Shown piece after piece: positions 19,079-28,339 of a stretch of DNA of 43,823 nucleotides. The position numbers and the translations under genes are program-made. Position 1 is the stretch's first letter, and every line of letters begins with the position of its first letter. The stretch is taken from NCBI GenBank assembly GCA_028695325.1, contig JAQVJE010000001.1:12203-56025 (forward strand), written 5' to 3'. The notes under the pieces were generated by a model that searched no databases, was not told where the DNA came from, and was given only the letters and a program-made list of their open reading frames with translations. Source of the stretch: Gallionellaceae bacterium (lineage in GTDB: Bacteria; Pseudomonadota; Gammaproteobacteria; Burkholderiales; Thiobacillaceae).

Positions 19079-20731
19079 GTGCGGGACCTGTTCAGGAGGA
19101 AGGGCGACAATCCCCTGACCAATCTGAAGACGGTCACGCGCTGGGTGCGGGATCTGCCGGCCGGCGACGCCTACGCCACCCAGGAAGAGGTAGTCAGGCG
19201 GCTGGTCGAGTTCAATCAGGCGCAGCAGAACTATGGCAGGGACCGCCTGGAGGTGCTCATGCACCTCGACGAAGCGACCCGCGACATGCAGGATGCACTC
19301 TGCCTGCAATACCTGCGCAACGCGCGCATGTCGAAGGCCATCGAGGCTCGCCTGTGGCTCACCATCCACGCCTACTACTGGGAGGTCACGCGCGCCTACC
19401 ACGGCTTCCTGATGGACTTCGTCGCCAACTCCGGCGGCGGCAGGATCGAGACCCAGGCACCGCTGCTCACCGCACGGGCACTACGTGGCTTCGCCGACAT
19501 CATCAAGTGGCGTCATTTCCGCCACGAACAGATCGACGACAAGGTCTGGCTCAGGCTGCACAACCTCTACCGCATCGCCGAGTTCGACAACTTCGCCAAC
19601 GAACCGGTGAAGATCTACGCCGGCGATCCCCGCCCCTTCAGCGCGGCCGAGGAATACGGCCGCACCCTCCTGCTGGCGCCGTTCGGCAACGGCACCCTGA
19701 TGCCACGGGAGATCGAGATGGTCGACCACTGGCTGCGCAACTGGGCGGGCTGCATCAGGCTGGACAGCCTGTACGACGCTGCCCGCCACACCTACTACGT
19801 CGACACCGCCCTCGGCCAGGGCAGCCGGCGCTGCGGCGACCAGGACGCCGCGACCAGCCTGCGCTACCTATCGACCACCGGCCTGCTGGAGCGCCTGGCC
19901 GAGGTGCGCGAGGCACTGCGCTACGGCACCAAGCCGGCCACGCTAGGGCTGACCGAGGACTTCCGCCTGCCCGAGGGCCACGCCCTCATCAGGCGCGTCG
20001 AATCGGAATGGCAACCGCCCAGTGCCGGCGACCGCCGGCGCGACGAACGACGGCCGCAGACCGGCCAATGGAAGGTGATCCACGACCTCGCTGCCATCTG
20101 CGCCGAGCTGACCAAGACCGGCCGGCGGGGCCGTGCGGAGGGGGCCCCGAGTGCCGAGGAGATGCAGGACATCAGGCTATACGGCTTCGTCATCGAGCAT
20201 ACCCGCGAACGCCTGCTCGAACAGGAGCGCGCCGCCGCCCTGCAACAGCGCAAGGATCTCTGGGAACAACGCGACGCCAGCCGCGGCGGCGTCGGCTTCC
20301 GGCTCGGCCGGCGCGACGGCGACTGGGTCAAGGTGGGCCGGCTGGTCGCCGTCTCGCCCGCCGAGGAGGAGCACTGGCGAGTCGGCCTGGTCAGCCGGGT
20401 GATCCGCCAGGACGAGGAAACCTGGCAGGTCGGCGTACGCTGGCTGGATGGGAGCGGCGTGCCCGCCACCCTGATCCCATACAGCGCCGACAACGGCCTC
20501 GCATATATCGTCGACGAAACCCAGCCCCCTGACGCGACGCCCGGCGGCATGGGGCTTTGGCTGCACGACGGCGGCGACGAGTCGCTGCTCATCGACGGTA
20601 CGCTCTATGCCCGCGAACGCAGCTATGTCCTGCACGCGGCCCAGTCAGGCAGCCGCTTGATCCACCTGCTGGGGGTCGTGGAATCCGGCGAGGGCTGGCT
20701 ACGGGTGCGGTTCGAGCAGGTCGCGGCCTAG
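19079..20731 (+). CDS. conserved hypothetical protein (possible PilZ-like C-terminal region)
   Basis: GTG start VRDLFRRKGDNPLTNLKTVTRWVRDLPAGDAYATQEEVVRRLVEFN; long ORF with a coding-like C-terminus (GDWVKVGRLVAVSPAEEEHWRVGLVSRVIRQDEETWQVGVRWL). Confidence 0.7.
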   Translation: MRDLFRRKGDNPLTNLKTVTRWVRDLPAGDAYATQEEVVRRLVEFNQAQQNYGRDRLEVLMHLDEATRDMQDALCLQYLRNARMSKAIEARLWLTIHAYYWEVTRAYHGFLMDFVANSGGGRIETQAPLLTARALRGFADIIKWRHFRHEQIDDKVWLRLHNLYRIAEFDNFANEPVKIYAGDPRPFSAAEEYGRTLLLAPFGNGTLMPREIEMVDHWLRNWAGCIRLDSLYDAARHTYYVDTALGQGSRRCGDQDAATSLRYLSTTGLLERLAEVREALRYGTKPATLGLTEDFRLPEGHALIRRVESEWQPPSAGDRRRDERRPQTGQWKVIHDLAAICAELTKTGRRGRAEGAPSAEEMQDIRLYGFVIEHTRERLLEQERAAALQQRKDLWEQRDASRGGVGFRLGRRDGDWVKVGRLVAVSPAEEEHWRVGLVSRVIRQDEETWQVGVRWLDGSGVPATLIPYSADNGLAYIVDETQPPDATPGGMGLWLHDGGDESLLIDGTLYARERSYVLHAAQSGSRLIHLLGVVESGEGWLRVRFEQVAA

Positions 20732-21435
20732 TCCGGCGCCTGGCAGAGCGCCTCATCGACCGGCCTTGCCCAGCCCGGCAAGCGCGCGCGCAGGTCCGCC
20801 AGGCGGGCCGCGTCGGCCGCCGCACAGCCCAGCCAGGCGGTCGTCACCACCGGCCGCGGCCCGTATTCCGCCTGCTCCAACCCCTTGCGCCGCAAGGTGT
20901 CGCGCTGCCGGACAGCCTGCGCCTCACCGGCATGGAGGCCGAACAGAAAGGCACCGGTCGCGGGGCCCTGCTCGACCGCCAGGAAGTTGACGACCCCGGC
21001 AGCCTCGATCGCCTGGCGCACCTCGGCACGCCGCGCCGCATCGGCTTCCGGCGGCCAGAACACCCACCAGCCCGGGCTCCTGTCGAAACGGTAGCTGCAG
21101 GCGCCGGCCACCAGGCCGGCCGCTTCGAGCAACGCCGCCATCTCACGGTAACGCGCCTGGCCGGGGCGGACGATCTCCAGGCACAGCGCAGTCGCCGGGC
21201 GGACCGGCGGGGCGGCTTGGGCCACCGGCGGGGCGGCTTGGGCCACCGGCGGGGCCACGGTGGCCACGACCTGAGGCGACCACAAGCCAATGCGTTCGGC
21301 ATGCCGCTCGGGCAAGACAGCGTCGCGCGTGGCGGACAGCCGCTGCCAGGCGCTCCCGGCCGCCAGGAGCAGCAGGTTGAGCGCCAGGAGATACAGCGTC
21401 AGGCGCCAGGGGCGCCGAGATCCCGTGCCAGACAA
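20728..21435 (-). CDS. SPOR-like membrane-anchored hypothetical protein
   Basis: N-terminal TM (WRLTLYLLALNLLLLAAGSAW), APPVAQ linker repeats, SPOR-like C-terminal region. Follows coaX with a 37-bp overlap. Confidence 0.65.
   Translation of the reverse strand: MSGTGSRRPWRLTLYLLALNLLLLAAGSAWQRLSATRDAVLPERHAERIGLWSPQVVATVAPPVAQAAPPVAQAAPPVRPATALCLEIVRPGQARYREMAALLEAAGLVAGACSYRFDRSPGWWVFWPPEADAARRAEVRQAIEAAGVVNFLAVEQGPATGAFLFGLHAGEAQAVRQRDTLRRKGLEQAEYGPRPVVTTAWLGCAAADAARLADLRARLPGWARPVDEALCQAPD
21203..21254. repeat. 21-bp in-frame tandem repeat (about 2.5 copies)
   Basis: accggcggggcggcttgggcc at 21203-21223 and 21224-21244, plus partial accggcgggg; encodes APPVAQA. Confidence 0.9.
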
Positions 21436-22130
21436 AGCATGCCCTCCAATACCAGATCGGCCTCGACCACCACGTCACCGTCCAGGTGCCCAACCAGGCC
21501 GGCAGCATCGCCGCCGGTAAGCACCACCCTGGGCGCCACGCCCAGGTACCCGGCCAGACGCCACCGCATGGCCTCGATGCAGCCTGCCATGGCGTCCAGC
21601 GTGCCGGTCGCCACGGCATCGCCGGTAGTGCGCGGAAACGCCTGCCAGCTGCCCGGCGGCGTCCCCACCGCGGCAGTGCCGGTGGCCAGGGCCTGCCGCA
21701 GCAGGCCGGCGCCGGGCACGATGACGCCGCCGAGGAACTCGCCTTCGCCGGCCAGGGCATCGACGGTCAGCGCAGTGCCGGCGCTGGCCAGCACGCAGGG
21801 GGCGTGGCCGCGCCGCCGGCAGGCGACCAGGCCGGCGTAGCGGTCGGCGCCCAGCGTCTCCGGCCGCGTATAGCGGTTGACGATGCCATGCTCGGTGGCG
21901 GCCGCCACCAGCCAGTGTACCGGCAAGCCGCCCAGCAGGCGCTCGACCGCCACCCGCGTGGCGGCGCCGGCGACGCAGCAGACCCCGACCCAGGCCGGCC
22001 GATGTTCGGCCAACACCGGGGCCAGGCGCTCCACCTTGGCCACCGCGCAGGCACCCCGGCCGCGCCAGGCGCCGGCCTCCCAGGCGCCCCACTTGATGCG
22101 GCTATTGCCGATATCGAGCAGCAGGATCAC
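21399..22130 (-). CDS. coaX: type III pantothenate kinase
   Basis: MILLLDIGNSRIKWGAWEAG...RYTRPETLGADRYAGLVACRRRG...ASAGTALTVDALAGEGEFLGGVIVPG. Confidence 0.93.
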   Translation of the reverse strand: MILLLDIGNSRIKWGAWEAGAWRGRGACAVAKVERLAPVLAEHRPAWVGVCCVAGAATRVAVERLLGGLPVHWLVAAATEHGIVNRYTRPETLGADRYAGLVACRRRGHAPCVLASAGTALTVDALAGEGEFLGGVIVPGAGLLRQALATGTAAVGTPPGSWQAFPRTTGDAVATGTLDAMAGCIEAMRWRLAGYLGVAPRVVLTGGDAAGLVGHLDGDVVVEADLVLEGMLCLARDLGAPGA

Positions 22131-23083
22131 CGCCCGCCCCCCGCGCGCACGCTCACCTCACCGGAATGGATGGCGCGCACGCCGTCGGCGGTCGCCAGCA
22201 GCAGCACTCCCGCCTCGTCGACGCCGACCGCGGTGCCCTCCAGCGCCGGCGCCGGGCCTGCCAGCACCCGCACTGGCCGTCCCTGCCAGACGTGCAGCGC
22301 CTGCCACTCGTCGCGAAATGGCGCAAAGCCCTGGCCGTCGAAGGTCTTCAGCACCGTATCCAGCTCGTGCAGCAGGGCCAGCAACAGGGCGTTACGGTCG
22401 ACCGGCCGGCCCAGCACCTCCTCCACCGAGGTGGCGGCATAATCGGCCTGCACCGTCTGCGGACGCACGTTGAGGCCAATGCCGATCACCGCGGTGGCGG
22501 CGCCGAGCATGTCGCCGTGGGTCTCGATCAGTATGCCAGCCAACTTGGCACCATCGACCAGGATGTCGTTCGGCCACTTCACCCCGACCCCGGCCAGGCC
22601 GAGGCCGCGCAGCGCCTGCGCCAACCCGACGCCGATCGCCAGGCTGAGGCCAGACAGGGCGGTGAGGGGGCGGTTGAAACGCCATAGCAGGGAGAAGGTG
22701 AGGCCGCCGCCCAGGCTGGCCTGCCAGTGGCGCCCGCGGCGGCCGCGGCCGCCCGACTGCCATTCCGCCGCCAGCACGCTCTTGTGCGCCTGGCCCTGCT
22801 GGGCAAGGGCAAGCAGCCGGCTGTTGGTGGAATCGACGTCGCCCTGCAAGGCAACCTCGAAGCCATGCCGCGCGGCGGCTGCCAGAGCGTCCTGGTCGAG
22901 CCAACTGTAGGGCACGGCCAGGCGGTAGCCGCGTCCGCGCACGGCATGGATCTCGACGCCGAGCCGGCGTGCCCGCTCGACCAGGTTGTGGACGCTGGCA
23001 CGGGACAGGCCGAGGGCGTCGGAGATCTCCTCGCCGGAGCGGAAGGCCTCCGCCGAGAGAAGCTTCAGAACGGAAAACGGCAT
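22127..23083 (-). CDS. birA: biotin-[acetyl-CoA-carboxylase] ligase / BirA with HTH domain
   Basis: ALGLSRASVHNLVERARRLGVEIHAVRGRGYRLAVP; GDVDSTNSRLL; AEWQSGGRGRRGRHWQASLGGGLTFSLLW; VKWPNDILVDGAKLAGILIE. ATGA overlap with coaX. Confidence 0.95.
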   Translation of the reverse strand: MPFSVLKLLSAEAFRSGEEISDALGLSRASVHNLVERARRLGVEIHAVRGRGYRLAVPYSWLDQDALAAAARHGFEVALQGDVDSTNSRLLALAQQGQAHKSVLAAEWQSGGRGRRGRHWQASLGGGLTFSLLWRFNRPLTALSGLSLAIGVGLAQALRGLGLAGVGVKWPNDILVDGAKLAGILIETHGDMLGAATAVIGIGLNVRPQTVQADYAATSVEEVLGRPVDRNALLLALLHELDTVLKTFDGQGFAPFRDEWQALHVWQGRPVRVLAGPAPALEGTAVGVDEAGVLLLATADGVRAIHSGEVSVRAGGGR

Positions 23084-23232
23084 CGTCTACCCCAGTCATC
23101 CATGCCTGGCATTCTACCGCCAGGCCGCCCGCAGGGACGGCCGGCACACCGCGGCGACGGTCCATTTGGACCAAATTCGGCCAAATTGACACGCCAAGGC
23201 AAAAAAACGGACAAAAATCTGCGCTGCGGTGG

Positions 23233-23261
23233 TTGGTAGTCCATGGGCGTGTTGCTATGAT
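23233..23261 (+). promoter_or_regulatory. candidate promoter for HU gene
   Basis: TTGGTA (23233-23238), 17 bp, TATGAT (23256-23261). Confidence 0.45.
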
Positions 23262-23297
23262 GAATGCGCTTTTCAGCCCCCCCTCAGGAGACATCGA

Positions 23298-23594
23298 ATG
23301 AACAAAGCCGAACTCGTAGAAGCCGTAGCCCAGAAGTCCGAACTGACCAAAGCCGCTGCCGCCAGGGCCGTCGACGCCGTGCTGGCCGCCATCACCGAGA
23401 CCGTCGCCAAGGGCGATTCCGTGTCCGTGATCGGCTTCGGCACCTTCGAGTCGCGCAAGCGCGCCGCCCGCAATGGCAAGAACCCGAAGACCGGCGAGGC
23501 GATCAAGATTGCCGCCACCACCGTGCCCGCCTTCAAGCCGGGCAAGGCGTTCAAGGACAAGGTCGCCGCCAAGAAGGCCACCAAGAAGAAATAA
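23298..23594 (+). CDS. HU-family DNA-binding protein
   Basis: MNKAELVEAVAQKSELTKAAAARAVDAVLAAITETVAKGDSVSVIGFGTFESRKRAARNGKNPKTGEAIKIAATTVPAFKPGKAFKD. Confidence 0.96.
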   Translation: MNKAELVEAVAQKSELTKAAAARAVDAVLAAITETVAKGDSVSVIGFGTFESRKRAARNGKNPKTGEAIKIAATTVPAFKPGKAFKDKVAAKKATKKK

Positions 23595-23610
23595 GGGGAG
23601 CCCCCCATCG

Positions 23611-23638
23611 AAAAAGGCGCCCGCCGGACGCCTTTTTT
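23611..23638 (+). terminator. Rho-independent terminator
   Basis: aaaaaggcgcccgccggacgcctttttt just after the HU gene. Confidence 0.85.
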
Positions 23639-23693
23639 ATTTGGCCGCCGGCGAAGCTGGCCCGGCACCGGGCACTTGGACGACAATGCCGCC

Positions 23694-25292
23694 ATGCGCG
23701 CCATCTCCTGGAAAGTGCTCATCGCCTACGGCCTCGCCAGCCTGGTGCTCGACGCGGTCAGCAACCCGCAGACCGTGCTGCCGCTCGCCCTGGCGCCCTG
23801 GACCCCGCCGACCGGGCTGTCCCTGGCCTTCCTGCTGCTGTTCGGCCTGCACTATGCGCCCTGGCTGATCGCCGTCACCTTCCTGATCGGCCTGCCCATC
23901 TACGGCCTGCCGCCGGACTGGCTGGCCGCCCTGTGGGCCGGCACCCTGCTGATGCTGGGCCTGTCCGGCCTGGTGGTCTGGCTGACCCGCGGCCTGCGTG
24001 TCGACCCCTGCCTGAACAACCTGCGCGACCTGTCCTGGTTCCTCGTAGTGGCGGTACTGGCCGCCTGGCTCGACGCCGGCGTGCACGTCTTCTCGCGCGG
24101 CCCGGAGGCGGCGCCGGACGCCTACGCCTGGTGGGCCGACCTGGTCAACTTCTGGATCGGCGCCCTGATCCGGGTGCTGGTGATCGCGCCCCTGGTGCTG
24201 GCCAACGACTGGCACAAATGGCGCGAATGGCGCCCCGGCCGCGAGATGCTGCTGCAGGGCGCCACCATCGCCCTGGCCCTGTGGATCATCTTCGGCCTGC
24301 GCTACACCGACGAATTCAAGTTCTTCTACCTGCTCTTCCTGCCCCTGATCTGGGTCGCCATGCGCCACGGTCTGCCCGGCGCCACCGCCGCCCTGGCCGC
24401 CACCCACCTGGGCCTGAACGCCATCCTGGAGTGGCTCGCCCTGCACGCCATCACGGTGGTGGAGTTCCAGATGCTGATGCTGGGCCTGGCCCTCACCGGC
24501 CTGTTCCTCGGCATGACGGTGAGCGTGCGGCGCGCCACCGAGGAGCGCCTGCTCAAGCGCGAGGCCGACCTCAACCAGGCCCTGCGTCTGGCTGCCGCCG
24601 GCGAGATGGCGCAGTCGCTGGCGCACGAGCTCAACCAGCCCCTGTCGGCCCTGGCCAACTACGCCCAGGCCAGCCGCATGATGCTGGCCGACCTCGACCG
24701 CCACGGCCCTCTGCTGGCCGGCACCCTCAACAAGATCGCCGACGAGGCGGCGCGCGCCGGCCAGGTGGTGCACCGCCTGCGCGAGTTCTTCCGCGGTGGT
24801 ACCGTGCGCATGGAGTCCTGCGCCGTCGCCGACCTCATCGAAGAGGGCATCGCGCCCCTGGCCAAGCGGGTGGCCCGCCTGGGCATCCACCTCAACGTCC
24901 ACGTGCCGGCCGGGCTGCCCGCCGTCCTGGCCGACCGCGTGCAGATCGCCAGCGTACTGCTCAACCTGGTCGGCAACGCCATCGACGTGCTGCGCGACGA
25001 CCGTTACAGCGAGCGCCACATCGACATCGCCGCCGAGCAGGGGCCGGCTGGCTGGGTGCGCATCTGCGTCACCGACAACGGGCCCGGCATCGTGCCGGAG
25101 ATCGAGGGCCGTCTGTTCCAGCCCTTCGCCACCAGCAAGCCGGAGGGCATGGGGCTGGGCCTGGCCATCAGCCGCACCCTGGTGGAGGCGCACGGCGGCA
25201 GCCTCGACCTGACCAGCCGAAGGCCGACCCGCTTCTGCTTCACCCTGCCGGCGGAGACCGCCGGCAACAGCCAGGAAAACCGTATACCCTGA
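23694..25292 (+). CDS. MASE1-type membrane sensor histidine kinase
   Basis: Multi-TM N-terminus, HisKA AAAGEMAQSLAHELNQPLSALANYAQAS, HATPase NLVGNAIDVL, DNGPGI, GMGLGLAISRTLVEAHGG. Start could also be the upstream TTG at 23676. Confidence 0.88.
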   Translation: MRAISWKVLIAYGLASLVLDAVSNPQTVLPLALAPWTPPTGLSLAFLLLFGLHYAPWLIAVTFLIGLPIYGLPPDWLAALWAGTLLMLGLSGLVVWLTRGLRVDPCLNNLRDLSWFLVVAVLAAWLDAGVHVFSRGPEAAPDAYAWWADLVNFWIGALIRVLVIAPLVLANDWHKWREWRPGREMLLQGATIALALWIIFGLRYTDEFKFFYLLFLPLIWVAMRHGLPGATAALAATHLGLNAILEWLALHAITVVEFQMLMLGLALTGLFLGMTVSVRRATEERLLKREADLNQALRLAAAGEMAQSLAHELNQPLSALANYAQASRMMLADLDRHGPLLAGTLNKIADEAARAGQVVHRLREFFRGGTVRMESCAVADLIEEGIAPLAKRVARLGIHLNVHVPAGLPAVLADRVQIASVLLNLVGNAIDVLRDDRYSERHIDIAAEQGPAGWVRICVTDNGPGIVPEIEGRLFQPFATSKPEGMGLGLAISRTLVEAHGGSLDLTSRRPTRFCFTLPAETAGNSQENRIP

Positions 25293-25297
25293 CCGCC

Positions 25298-25906
25298 ATG
25301 TCCGAACCCACCATCTACATTGTCGACGACGACAACTCGGTGCGCGACTCCCTCGCGCTGCTGCTCAACTTCCGCGGCTTCCGCTGCCGCGAGTTCGCCT
25401 CCGCAGAGGAGTTCCTGGCGGCCTGGCGGCCGGACTGGAGCGGCTGCCTGCTGCTCGACCTGCGCATGACCGGCATGGATGGCCTGGCCCTGCAGCAGGT
25501 CCTCAACGAGCACGGCGCCCGGCTGCCCATCGTCTTCCTAACCGGCCACGGCGACATCGCCCAGGCGCGCAGCGCGCTCAAGGCCGGCGCAGTCGACTTC
25601 CTGGAAAAGCCCATCAACCACGAGGCCCTGTTCCAGTCCCTCGGCGAGGCCCTGCGCATGAACACCGAGCAGCGCGCGGCGGAGCGCCGCCTGGCCGACA
25701 TCGAGGGCCGCATCGCCCGCCTCTCGGAACGCGAGCGCCAGGTCATGGAACGGGTGGTGGCCGGCCGCCACAACCGCGAGATTGCCGCCGAGCTGGCGAT
25801 CAGCCCCCGCACCGTGGAGGTGTTCAAGGCCAGGATGATGGAAAAGATGCAGGCGCGCAGCGTCCCCGAGCTGGTCAAGCTGGTGCTGGAGGCGAACCCG
25901 GAGTGA
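25298..25906 (+). CDS. FixJ-family (REC + LuxR/GerE HTH) response regulator
   Basis: MSEPTIYIVDDDNSVRDSLALLLNFRGF; LLLDLRMTGMDGL; FLTGHGDI; FLEKPI; LSERERQVMERVVAGRHNREIAAELAISPRTVEVFKARMMEKM. Confidence 0.93.
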   Translation: MSEPTIYIVDDDNSVRDSLALLLNFRGFRCREFASAEEFLAAWRPDWSGCLLLDLRMTGMDGLALQQVLNEHGARLPIVFLTGHGDIAQARSALKAGAVDFLEKPINHEALFQSLGEALRMNTEQRAAERRLADIEGRIARLSERERQVMERVVAGRHNREIAAELAISPRTVEVFKARMMEKMQARSVPELVKLVLEANPE

Positions 25907-27257
25907 CGGCGCCCGGCAGGGCGAGGATCGCTCGCGTGCCACCCAGCGGCGAATCGGCCAGGCGTACGCTGCCACCGTAGAGCTGCGCCAGATCATCGAC
26001 GATGGCAAGGCCGAGGCCGCTGCCCGGCACCCGCTCGTCGGCCCGCACGCCCCGGCGCAGCATGGCCTCGCGCAGCGCCGGGGCGATGCCGGGACCATCG
26101 TCGTCCACTGTCAGCTCGATGCCGTCCTGGCCGCCGGAAGCCGCGACCTCGACCCGGCCAGCCGCCCATTTGCAGGCATTGTCGACCAGGTTGCCCAGCA
26201 TCTCCTGCAGGTCCTGCTCCTCGCCGCGGAAGAGCAGCCCGGGCGCCGGCGGCTGCACCCGGATGGCCAGGCCGCGCCCGGCGTGGATGCGCGTCATGGC
26301 ACGCACCAGGCCGTTGAGCACCGGCCCCAGCGGCGTGCGGACGCCGGGCAGGCGCGCCGCCGCCGCGGCCTGGGCGCGCGCCAGGTGGTAGTCGACCTGG
26401 CGGCGCGCCAGCTCGACCTGGTCGGCGACCTGACGGGCGAAGGCGTCGTCGTGCCCGGCGGCGGCGTTGGCCAGCACGCTCAACGGCGTCTTCAGTGCGT
26501 GCGCCAGGTTGCCGGCCTGGGTGCGGGCGCGCTCGACCACCGCGGCGTTCTGCCCCAGCACGCTGTTGAACTCGTCGACCAGCGGCATGACCTCGGCCGG
26601 GAAGCTGCCCTCCAGGCGCTGCACCTCACCCTCGCGCACCCGGCCAAGAGCGACGCGCAAGCGCTGCAGCGGTGCCAGGCCCAGCCACACCTGCAGCAGG
26701 GCGGCCAGAGCCAGGCCGGCGCCGAGCAGGCCGAGGGCCAGCCAGAGGGCGCCGGCGAAGCGTTCGACCGGTTCGACCATGAGGCGCTCGTCGGCGGCCA
26801 CCACGAGGCGCCAGACGCCGCCGTCGACGGCCACGCTGCGCTCGACCATGCCCACCGTCGTCCCCTGCGGCCCCGGCCCACGGTGCCGGTGCACCTGGCC
26901 ATCGGCGGGCAGTTCGGGCGGCACCGCCAGAACCTCGTCCCACAGCGAGCGCGAACGCAGCGTTGCCGCCGGGCCGCCGACGCGATCCACCTGCCAGTAG
27001 AGGCCGGAGAACGGCCGCTCCAGGCGGGGGTCGCTGAGCGGTGCCGCCAGCATCGGCCGGCCCTGGCCGTCAAAGGCAAGCTGCGCGGTCAGTTGGTCGA
27101 GGTGGGTGCCGAGCTCGGCGTGGAACTGCGCCTCGACGTGCTGGCGGAACAGGCTGCCCAGGCCCCAGCCCGCCGCCACGATGGTGAGCGCGATCCAGGT
27201 CAGGGTGCCAAGCAGCAGGCGCAGGCGCAGCGACCCGCGGGCCAGCGATCCGCTCAT
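25875..27257 (-). CDS. sensor histidine kinase (QseC/PhoQ-like architecture)
   Basis: MSGSLARGSLRLRLLLGTLTWIALTIVAAGWGLGSLF; NLAHALKTPLSVLANAA; NLVDNACKWA; DDDGPGI; GSGLGLAIVDDLAQLYGGSVRL. Confidence 0.9.
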   Translation of the reverse strand: MSGSLARGSLRLRLLLGTLTWIALTIVAAGWGLGSLFRQHVEAQFHAELGTHLDQLTAQLAFDGQGRPMLAAPLSDPRLERPFSGLYWQVDRVGGPAATLRSRSLWDEVLAVPPELPADGQVHRHRGPGPQGTTVGMVERSVAVDGGVWRLVVAADERLMVEPVERFAGALWLALGLLGAGLALAALLQVWLGLAPLQRLRVALGRVREGEVQRLEGSFPAEVMPLVDEFNSVLGQNAAVVERARTQAGNLAHALKTPLSVLANAAAGHDDAFARQVADQVELARRQVDYHLARAQAAAAARLPGVRTPLGPVLNGLVRAMTRIHAGRGLAIRVQPPAPGLLFRGEEQDLQEMLGNLVDNACKWAAGRVEVAASGGQDGIELTVDDDGPGIAPALREAMLRRGVRADERVPGSGLGLAIVDDLAQLYGGSVRLADSPLGGTRAILALPGAVTPGSPPAPA

Positions 27258-27916
27258 GGCCGGCCGGCCAGGCGGTAGCCGAGGCCACGCACCGTCTCGA
27301 TCATGCCGTCCGGCAGCTTCTTGCGCAGGCGGGCGACGAACACCTCGACGGTATTGGAATCGCGGTCGTGGTCCTGAGCGTAGATGTGCTCGATCAGGTC
27401 GCTGCGCGAGACCACCTCGCCCTGGTGATGCATGAGATAGGCCAGGACGCGGTACTCGTGGCTGGTCAGGGCCAGCGCGCGGCCGTCCACGCTGACCCGG
27501 CCGCTGCGGGTGTCCAGGGTCAGCGGCCCGCAGACCAGCTCGGCGCTGGCGTGGCCGCCGGCGCGGCGGATGAGGGCACGCAGGCGGGCGAGCAACTCCT
27601 CCATGTGGAACGGCTTGGCGAGGTAGTCGTCGGCGCCGGCATCGATGCCGGCCACCTTCTCGTGCCAACCATCGCGCGCGGTCAGGATCAGCACCGGCAT
27701 GGCGTGCCCGGCGGCGCGCCACTTCCTGAGCACCGTGAGGCCGTCCAGGCCGGGCAGGCCGAGGTCCAGCACAACGGCATCGAACGGCTCGGTCGCACCC
27801 AGGTGGTGAGCGTCGACGCCGTTAGCCGCAGTGTCGACCACATAGCCGGCGGCAGCCAGGGCCTCGGCCAGCTGAGCGGCCAGGGTCGGCTCGTCCTCCA
27901 CCACCAGGATGCGCAT
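27254..27916 (-). CDS. OmpR/PhoB-family response regulator
   Basis: MRILVVEDEPTLAAQLAEALAAAGYVVDTAANGVDA; VVLDLGLPGLDGL; LVCGPLTLDTRSGRVSVDGRALALTSHEYRVLAYLMHHQGEVVSRSDLIEHIYAQDHDRDSNTVEVFVARLRKKL. Confidence 0.95.
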   Translation of the reverse strand: MRILVVEDEPTLAAQLAEALAAAGYVVDTAANGVDAHHLGATEPFDAVVLDLGLPGLDGLTVLRKWRAAGHAMPVLILTARDGWHEKVAGIDAGADDYLAKPFHMEELLARLRALIRRAGGHASAELVCGPLTLDTRSGRVSVDGRALALTSHEYRVLAYLMHHQGEVVSRSDLIEHIYAQDHDRDSNTVEVFVARLRKKLPDGMIETVRGLGYRLAGRP

Positions 27917-28251
27917 CAGGGTGCCCGGCGCGCGCCGCCGTCGCGGCCCTTGATGGCCAGCACGCGACCGTCGCGGGCATCGACCTTCAGCTTGACCAGG
28001 GCGCCGCCCGGACGCAACAGCTTGATCTCGTACTGCCAGCCGCCGTCCTCGTGCTCCAGTTCGATCTCCATGACCTGGCCGGGGTGGTCGCGCTCGACCC
28101 GTTCCAGGATGTTACGCAGCGACAGCACCTCGCCCGCCTCCAGGGCACGCCTGGCGCGGTCGTGATCGTCCTCGGACCAGGCCGGCAGGGCCAGCCCGAG
28201 GCAGGCCGCCAGCGCGATCCACACCGCCTTGCTTGCAATGCTGCCCGTCAT
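27916..28251 (-). CDS. PepSY-domain periplasmic protein
   Basis: MTGSIASKAVWIALAACLGLALPAWSEDDHDRARRALEAGEVLSLRNILERVERDHPGQVMEIELEHEDGGWQYEIKLLRPGGALVKLKVDARDGRVLAIKG. Start could be 28260. Confidence 0.88.
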   Translation of the reverse strand: MTGSIASKAVWIALAACLGLALPAWSEDDHDRARRALEAGEVLSLRNILERVERDHPGQVMEIELEHEDGGWQYEIKLLRPGGALVKLKVDARDGRVLAIKGRDGGARRAP

Positions 28252-28300
28252 GATTGTCACCTCGTTCCGTTTGACCGTGACGACAAATAGCCCACCGAGG

Positions 28301-28339
28301 CTGAACGCCAGATGAACGGCCGGTTCAGCTTGCGTTCAG
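28301..28339. promoter_or_regulatory. mirror-image tandem-repeat operator between divergent operons
   Basis: TGAAC at 28302-28306 and 28313-28317 (11 bp apart); GTTCAG at 28323-28328 and 28334-28339 (11 bp apart). The two direct-repeat pairs are in inverted orientation. Confidence 0.65.

Noticed and set aside
23637-25193. 518-aa minus-strand ORF opposite the MASE1 kinase
   Set aside because: Q/G/H-rich shadow ORF; plus strand has HisKA/HATPase motifs.
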